This document shows, piece by piece, positions 14,381 to 17,946 of a stretch of DNA of 17,946 nt. Below the pieces are notes generated by a model. That model saw only the letters and a program-made list of their open reading frames with translations, searched no databases and was not told the DNA's origin. Made by a program: the position numbers and the translations under genes. The stretch comes from Rhodospirillaceae bacterium. GTDB taxonomy: Bacteria > Pseudomonadota > Alphaproteobacteria > UBA8366. The stretch lies in the NCBI GenBank assembly GCA_002722095.1, contig PBKG01000003.1:228648-246593 (forward strand), given 5' to 3'. The stretch's first letter is position 1, and the number at the start of each line of letters is the position of its first letter.

Positions 14381-15889
14381 ATGCGTACGATCAATGTCCG
14401 TGTTCATCCGTTAGCAGAGACGCCGCCTCAGGAAGAGCAACTTGCTTGGGCACTGGCCGACTGCGCCGCCGACAAGGCACCTATCGACGACAAAGCGGCG
14501 GAAATGGCTGCCTGCCGGGTAATCGACAATGCAGCGGTTGCGTATGCCGCGATAAATATTGATTCCGTAGCTGCAGCCAGAGCTGAAGCGCTCGCCCACC
14601 CGCGCCCGGACGGCGCCGCACTTTTCGGCCTCTCCTCTCTGGTAGCCGTCCATTGCGAATGGGCGGCCTGGGCCAACGCGACGGCAGTGCGCGAGCTCGA
14701 TTTCCATGACAGTTTTTTCGGCGCCGACGTAGCCCATACGGGCGATACCATGTCCGGCGTGCTTGCGGTCGCCCAACAGTTGGGCTGCGACGGCGCGGCA
14801 CTGCTGAAAGGCATACTAACCGCCTACGAAACCCAAATCGCACTCGCGCACAATATTCCCTTGGCCGCAAGCAAGCTCGACCATCCGGCTCATATTGTAC
14901 CCGCCGTGGTTTGCGGTATCGGCGCAATGCTCGGGCTCGAGGCGGACGTGATCCATCAGGCGGTACAACACGGCGTCCAAGTGAGCGCGGTTACCGGCCA
15001 GGCAAGGCGCGGCGAGATCACCAGCTGGAAAGCCAATGCACCGGGGCACTCCTCGATGCTCGCAATCCATGCGGTCGACCGGGCCATGCGCGGCGAACGC
15101 AGCCCCGGCCCGATCTATGAAGGCGATTTCGGATTTCTGGCAGCCTATGTGAATGAGGCGCCTGACGGCTATGACGTCATGCTGCCCGAAGCGGGCGAGC
15201 CGAAACGGCGTATTCTCGAGACCTACACCAAGGAACACGCCGCAGGGTATCACGGGCAAGTACCGATCGATCTTGCATTCAAGATGCGCGATCAATTGGA
15301 CAAGCTGGACGAGATCGAAAGCATCGTCCTCAAGACCAAATACAAAACCCATATGATGATGGGCGCCGGTGCCGGCGACGATGCGAAATGGGACCCTAAC
15401 CCCTCCCGCGAAACGCTCGATCATAGTGCGATGTACTGCTTCGCGGTCGCACTCGAAGACGGCACCTGGCATCACGAGAAAAGCTATGCGCCCGAACGCG
15501 CCCAACGGCCTGAGACCGTGACCCTTTGGCAAAAGGTCACCACGGTCGAAGATCCGGAATGGACGGAGCGTTATAACGACCGCGCGCCATTGGAGAAGGA
15601 TCATGGTATGCGCGCGGTGGTCACCTATAAGGACGGCACGGTTATCGAAGATGAAATGGCCGTGCCCAACGCGCACCCGCGCGGCGCCCGCCCTTTCGGT
15701 CCCGCGGAATACGAACAAAAATTCCGCACTTTGACCGACGGAATCGTCGAATCTCCGGAAACGGATCGGTTCATCGTGGAGGCAGGGCGTTTGCAGGATC
15801 TCACGGCGGATGAGTTGCGGACATTGTTGCCGACCGTTCCCGACGGCACCCTCACCAACGCAGTGCGTGACGACAAAGGCATTTTCTAG
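14381..15889 (+). CDS. MmgE/PrpD family protein, 2-methylcitrate dehydratase (PrpD)-like
   Basis: A 502-aa protein, closer in pattern to true 2-methylcitrate dehydratase PrpD (about 480 aa) than the first copy. Landmarks are NATAVRELDFHDSFFG (99-114), AHTGDTMSGVLAVAQ (118-132), a His-rich DHPAHIVPA segment (167-175), RRGEITSWKANAPGHSS (209-225) with Lys217, and GPIYEGDFGFLAAYV. PrpD converts 2-methylcitrate to 2-methyl-cis-aconitate in propionate breakdown, but no prpB or prpC is in the window, so the assignment stays at family level. The Shine-Dalgarno sequence AGGTGAGGA overlaps the stop of the preceding gene, suggesting translational coupling. It is not a recent duplicate of the copy at 10010: the two share fold signatures but little direct sequence. 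Confidence 0.88.
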   Translation: MRTINVRVHPLAETPPQEEQLAWALADCAADKAPIDDKAAEMAACRVIDNAAVAYAAINIDSVAAARAEALAHPRPDGAALFGLSSLVAVHCEWAAWANATAVRELDFHDSFFGADVAHTGDTMSGVLAVAQQLGCDGAALLKGILTAYETQIALAHNIPLAASKLDHPAHIVPAVVCGIGAMLGLEADVIHQAVQHGVQVSAVTGQARRGEITSWKANAPGHSSMLAIHAVDRAMRGERSPGPIYEGDFGFLAAYVNEAPDGYDVMLPEAGEPKRRILETYTKEHAAGYHGQVPIDLAFKMRDQLDKLDEIESIVLKTKYKTHMMMGAGAGDDAKWDPNPSRETLDHSAMYCFAVALEDGTWHHEKSYAPERAQRPETVTLWQKVTTVEDPEWTERYNDRAPLEKDHGMRAVVTYKDGTVIEDEMAVPNAHPRGARPFGPAEYEQKFRTLTDGIVESPETDRFIVEAGRLQDLTADELRTLLPTVPDGTLTNAVRDDKGIF

Positions 15890-15893
15890 GCCG

Positions 15894-15921
15894 CATCGGT
15901 GCTTTAGGCTCCGCCCCGATG
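15894..15921 (+). repeat. Inverted repeat covering the PAP2 gene start codon
   Basis: CATCGG (15894-15899) and CCGATG (15916-15921) are perfect 6-bp arms 16 nt apart; the last three bases of the right arm are the ATG of the PAP2 gene. The intervening bases contain only a weak AGG as a ribosome site. In mRNA the hairpin would hide the start codon. Confidence 0.4.
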
Positions 15922-16791
15922 ATCAAAAATCCAAACCTAGCTCAAATCTCCAAGCGGTTGCGTGAAGCCTTTCGCTCCCGTCCCCTAACGGCTTGGGGCA
16001 TTGCTGTCTTTAGCTTTTGCTTGATCTTGAGTTTTGCGGTCGACCCCTGGCTTACGCCTTGGATCAAATCCCAAGTTTCGGAAAATCAAAGTGTTTACTG
16101 GCGAACCATTACCGACTTCGGCCGCGCCGGAACCTATATCGTGGGCTCTCTCATTTGTTTCATAATTTTCGCTCTGTTGGCGCTTAGAGACCCCGACCGA
16201 ACGAGCCGTTTTCGTGTCGGCGCCCGTAATTCGCTATACGTGTTTCTCACCCTCGTCAGCTCGGGAATTGCCATCAATTTGATGAAATTCGTGATCGGCC
16301 GACAGCGCCCTAAGGCTATGTTTGAGAATGATTTTTATGGTCTAATTCCGTTCAATACTCACCATGCGATGAATTCGTTCCCATCGGGCCATTCGCAGAC
16401 CATTTGGGCACTTGCGATGGCGTTGATTTTCCTTTTCCCCCGCTTCGCACCGCTTTGCATCGTAGTTGCGATCTTAATCGCCCTGAGCCGGGTCGTGCTG
16501 ACAGTACATTTCCTGAGCGATGCCATTGCCGGCGCCTTTGTCGCCATCGTCGCGGCCGTACTCTTGAAACGTTACTATCTCGATAAGGCGCCCGCAGACA
16601 GTTTGACCGGCATCAGCGCCGCGGATGCCAAAATCGAGCGATTCGGAATATCCTTTACCCGCTGGTTCGCGGAAATTCGCTCCCATCGCCCAATCGTAGA
16701 AGCACCGGCGGAAGGCGATACACCCGCGTCGGGCAACACAAAAAACATTCCCATCCGCCGAAAATCAACGCACGAGGAATCTTCCCAATGA
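15919..16791 (+). CDS. PAP2 family membrane phosphatase
   Basis: A 290-aa integral membrane protein with the three PAP2 phosphatase motifs: K(x6)RP as KFVIGRQRP (123-131), PSGH (155-158) and SR(x5)H(x3)D as SRVVLTVHFLSD (190-201). The motif residues bind and cleave a phosphate ester on the outer face of the membrane in lipid phosphatases such as undecaprenyl- or phosphatidate-phosphatases. Hydrophobic segments are at about 25-42, 72-88, 104-122, 161-173, 178-189 and 200-217. A hydrophilic tail of about 70 residues follows. The start has only a weak AGG as Shine-Dalgarno and sits in an inverted repeat; no better ATG is nearby. Its last codons overlap the next gene by 4 bp (ATGA), indicating coupling. 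The lipid substrate is not evident. Confidence 0.88.
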   Translation: MIKNPNLAQISKRLREAFRSRPLTAWGIAVFSFCLILSFAVDPWLTPWIKSQVSENQSVYWRTITDFGRAGTYIVGSLICFIIFALLALRDPDRTSRFRVGARNSLYVFLTLVSSGIAINLMKFVIGRQRPKAMFENDFYGLIPFNTHHAMNSFPSGHSQTIWALAMALIFLFPRFAPLCIVVAILIALSRVVLTVHFLSDAIAGAFVAIVAAVLLKRYYLDKAPADSLTGISAADAKIERFGISFTRWFAEIRSHRPIVEAPAEGDTPASGNTKNIPIRRKSTHEESSQ

Positions 16792-17687
16792 CCGGTACCA
16801 TCACTCTGTTCGAGAATTTTCGCGCGCTGTTTTACACCCCTTTCTATCTGGCCTTCGAAATTGGTGCTTTCGAGGCCGAAGGCGTGTCGGTGGAAATGGG
16901 AGCATCGGATACACCGGGCGAAGGTGCGAAAGCATCGCTCCAGCGCGACGATGCGGTCTCCTGGGGCGGGCCGATGCGGGTGATGCATCTACACGATCAA
17001 GACCCCGCATGTGAACTGGTCTGCTTTTGCGAAGTGGTTGGCGGCGACCCGTTTCAAATCATCGGCAATCGAGCAAATGCAGACTTTGATTTTGCAGAGC
17101 TTCAGGAAGTGCGCTTCGGTAATTTCATCGAGGCGGTGACTCCCTGGCTTTGCCTACAAGAAGATTTGCGACGCGCCGATATCGACCCGGACAGCCTGAA
17201 CCGCACTTCTGAAAATACGGTGCCGGAGAATATGGAGGCATTTCGGGAGGGAAATTTGGATGCGGTACAGGTGCTCGAGCCCTATGCGGAAATACTAATC
17301 CGCGACGGTGCCCACCTTTGGTACCAGGCCGCATCACGAGGACCCTGCGCCTATACCAGTTTTTACGCGCCCAAGCCGATGCTAACGGCGCGCGCAGACC
17401 AACTGAAAGCGATGACCGAGGCGATGGCGAAGACACTTAAGTGGGTACATACCCACACGCCAACCGAACTGGCGGCGGCTGTAACGCCCTATTTCCCCGA
17501 CTTTAGTGCCGAGCTCATGGCAGCAGCCCTCGACCGTTATCAGCAGGCTGGCATTTGGAACCAGACGCCATATCTCAATCAACAGGGCTTCGAACGGTTG
17601 CGCGCAGGTCTTTTGTCCGGCGGCCTAATCAGCCGCGAAATCCCGTATGATGAGATTGCCGACATGAGGTTCGTCGAGCAGGATTAA
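16788..17687 (+). CDS. NMT1/THI5-like (substrate-binding protein fold) protein without signal peptide
   Basis: A 299-aa protein with the periplasmic-binding-protein fold of the NMT1/THI5-like group; the start ENFRALFYTPFYLAFEIGAFEAEGVSVEM is the usual first strand and helix, and GNLDAVQVLEPYAEIL is the hinge-region pattern. Most relatives are ABC importer binding proteins with a signal peptide. This one has none: its ATG overlaps the PAP2 stop and follows GAGGAA, so the start is well supported. It may be cytosolic, a ligand sensor or an enzyme. Compared with yeast Thi5, His67 aligns with His66, but the PLP lysine position is not Lys and the CCCFC cluster is not at the equivalent place, although a separate CELVCFC occurs at 75-81. 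No permease or ATPase genes accompany it in the window. Confidence 0.8.
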   Translation: MTGTITLFENFRALFYTPFYLAFEIGAFEAEGVSVEMGASDTPGEGAKASLQRDDAVSWGGPMRVMHLHDQDPACELVCFCEVVGGDPFQIIGNRANADFDFAELQEVRFGNFIEAVTPWLCLQEDLRRADIDPDSLNRTSENTVPENMEAFREGNLDAVQVLEPYAEILIRDGAHLWYQAASRGPCAYTSFYAPKPMLTARADQLKAMTEAMAKTLKWVHTHTPTELAAAVTPYFPDFSAELMAAALDRYQQAGIWNQTPYLNQQGFERLRAGLLSGGLISREIPYDEIADMRFVEQD

Positions 17688-17708
17688 TCCAAAAACAGGG
17701 AGGTACAA

Positions 17709-17946
17709 ATGGGGTCCCCGGTCGTACATTTTGAAATTCACGCCACCGATCGCAAGGAGCTAAAGGGCTTCTACCAGGATTTATTCGGGTGGAAGATCAA
17801 AGACAATAACCCGCTCGGCTACGGTCTGGTGGATACCGATGCGGAAAATAAGGGTATCGGCGGCGGGCTCTACGAGGGCGAGCACGCTCCCGGTGTCCTC
17901 GTCTATGTTGAAGTCGATGATCCTGAATCCTATCTCGACAAAGTCG
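17709..17946 (+). CDS. VOC (glyoxalase/bleomycin resistance) family protein, 3' partial
   Basis: The first 79 codons of a vicinal-oxygen-chelate fold protein; the window ends inside it. The start PVVHFEIHATDRKELKGFYQDLFGWKI is the family's first beta-alpha unit, with His7 at the usual first metal-ligand position, followed by GYGLVDT and GVLVYVEVDDPESYLDKV. VOC proteins include glyoxalases, extradiol dioxygenases, epimerases and binding proteins; this resembles the small single-domain predicted lactoylglutathione-lyase type, whose substrates are mostly unknown. AGGGAGG precedes the ATG, and the gene starts 21 bp after the preceding one, so it is likely the eighth gene of the operon that begins at 10010. 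Confidence 0.85.
   Translation, partial: MGSPVVHFEIHATDRKELKGFYQDLFGWKIKDNNPLGYGLVDTDAENKGIGGGLYEGEHAPGVLVYVEVDDPESYLDKV

Noticed and set aside
14816..15718. Minus-strand open frame of 300 codons opposite the PrpD-like gene
   Set aside because: Shadow of a well-supported PrpD-like gene; no domain and no ribosome site of note.
16788..17687. HMP-P synthase (Thi5) assignment based on the CELVCFC cluster
   Set aside because: The Thi5 CCCFC motif lies much further along that protein, and the PLP lysine equivalent is missing here, so the resemblance is local.

Overview
The window is moderately GC-rich and its genes are tightly packed, with good Shine-Dalgarno sequences. Gene content (MmgE/PrpD proteins, an NMT1/THI5-like protein, a sulfotransferase, a YfcG-type GST, DUF1330 and a tRNA-Ser with encoded CCA) fits an environmental alphaproteobacterium, perhaps Rhodospirillales. 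That placement is inference; no taxonomic marker is present. There is no rRNA, insertion sequence, phage gene or CRISPR array, and no gene-free stretch exceeds 300 bases (the longest gap is 2684-2931).

Layout. (1) 1-1583, plus strand: the 3' part of a PanB-fold protein followed after 3 bp by an exported HAD-type phosphatase. (2) 1580-4860, minus strand: a YfcG-like GST, tRNA-Ser(GCU), a zinc alcohol dehydrogenase and an acyltransferase-3 membrane protein. The acyltransferase converges on the HAD gene with overlapping stop codons. (3) 4996-7805, plus strand: a DUF1330 protein, then two tandem paralogous lipoproteins of no recognised family, each with a strongly AT-rich central segment. (4) 7819-9801, minus strand: an Aquifex-type aconitase-family protein. 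(5) 10010-17946, plus strand: eight genes with gaps of 29 bp or less, which look like one operon: MmgE/PrpD, sulfotransferase, Ldh2-type dehydrogenase, HGSNAT-like acetyltransferase, PrpD-like dehydratase, PAP2 phosphatase, a substrate-binding-like protein without signal peptide, and a VOC protein cut by the window end.

How the genes may work together: the aconitase-like gene is divergent from the operon across a 208-bp gap. Aconitase and MmgE/PrpD enzymes act on tri- and dicarboxylates (citrate, 2-methylcitrate, cis-aconitate), and Ldh2-type enzymes on 2-hydroxyacids, so regions 4 and 5 may encode an uncharacterised hydroxy- or tricarboxylic acid pathway. Several enzymes carry substitutions at positions that are catalytic or metal-binding in characterised relatives (PanB-like, aconitase-like, Ldh2-like). 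Family-level names should therefore not be read as substrate assignments.
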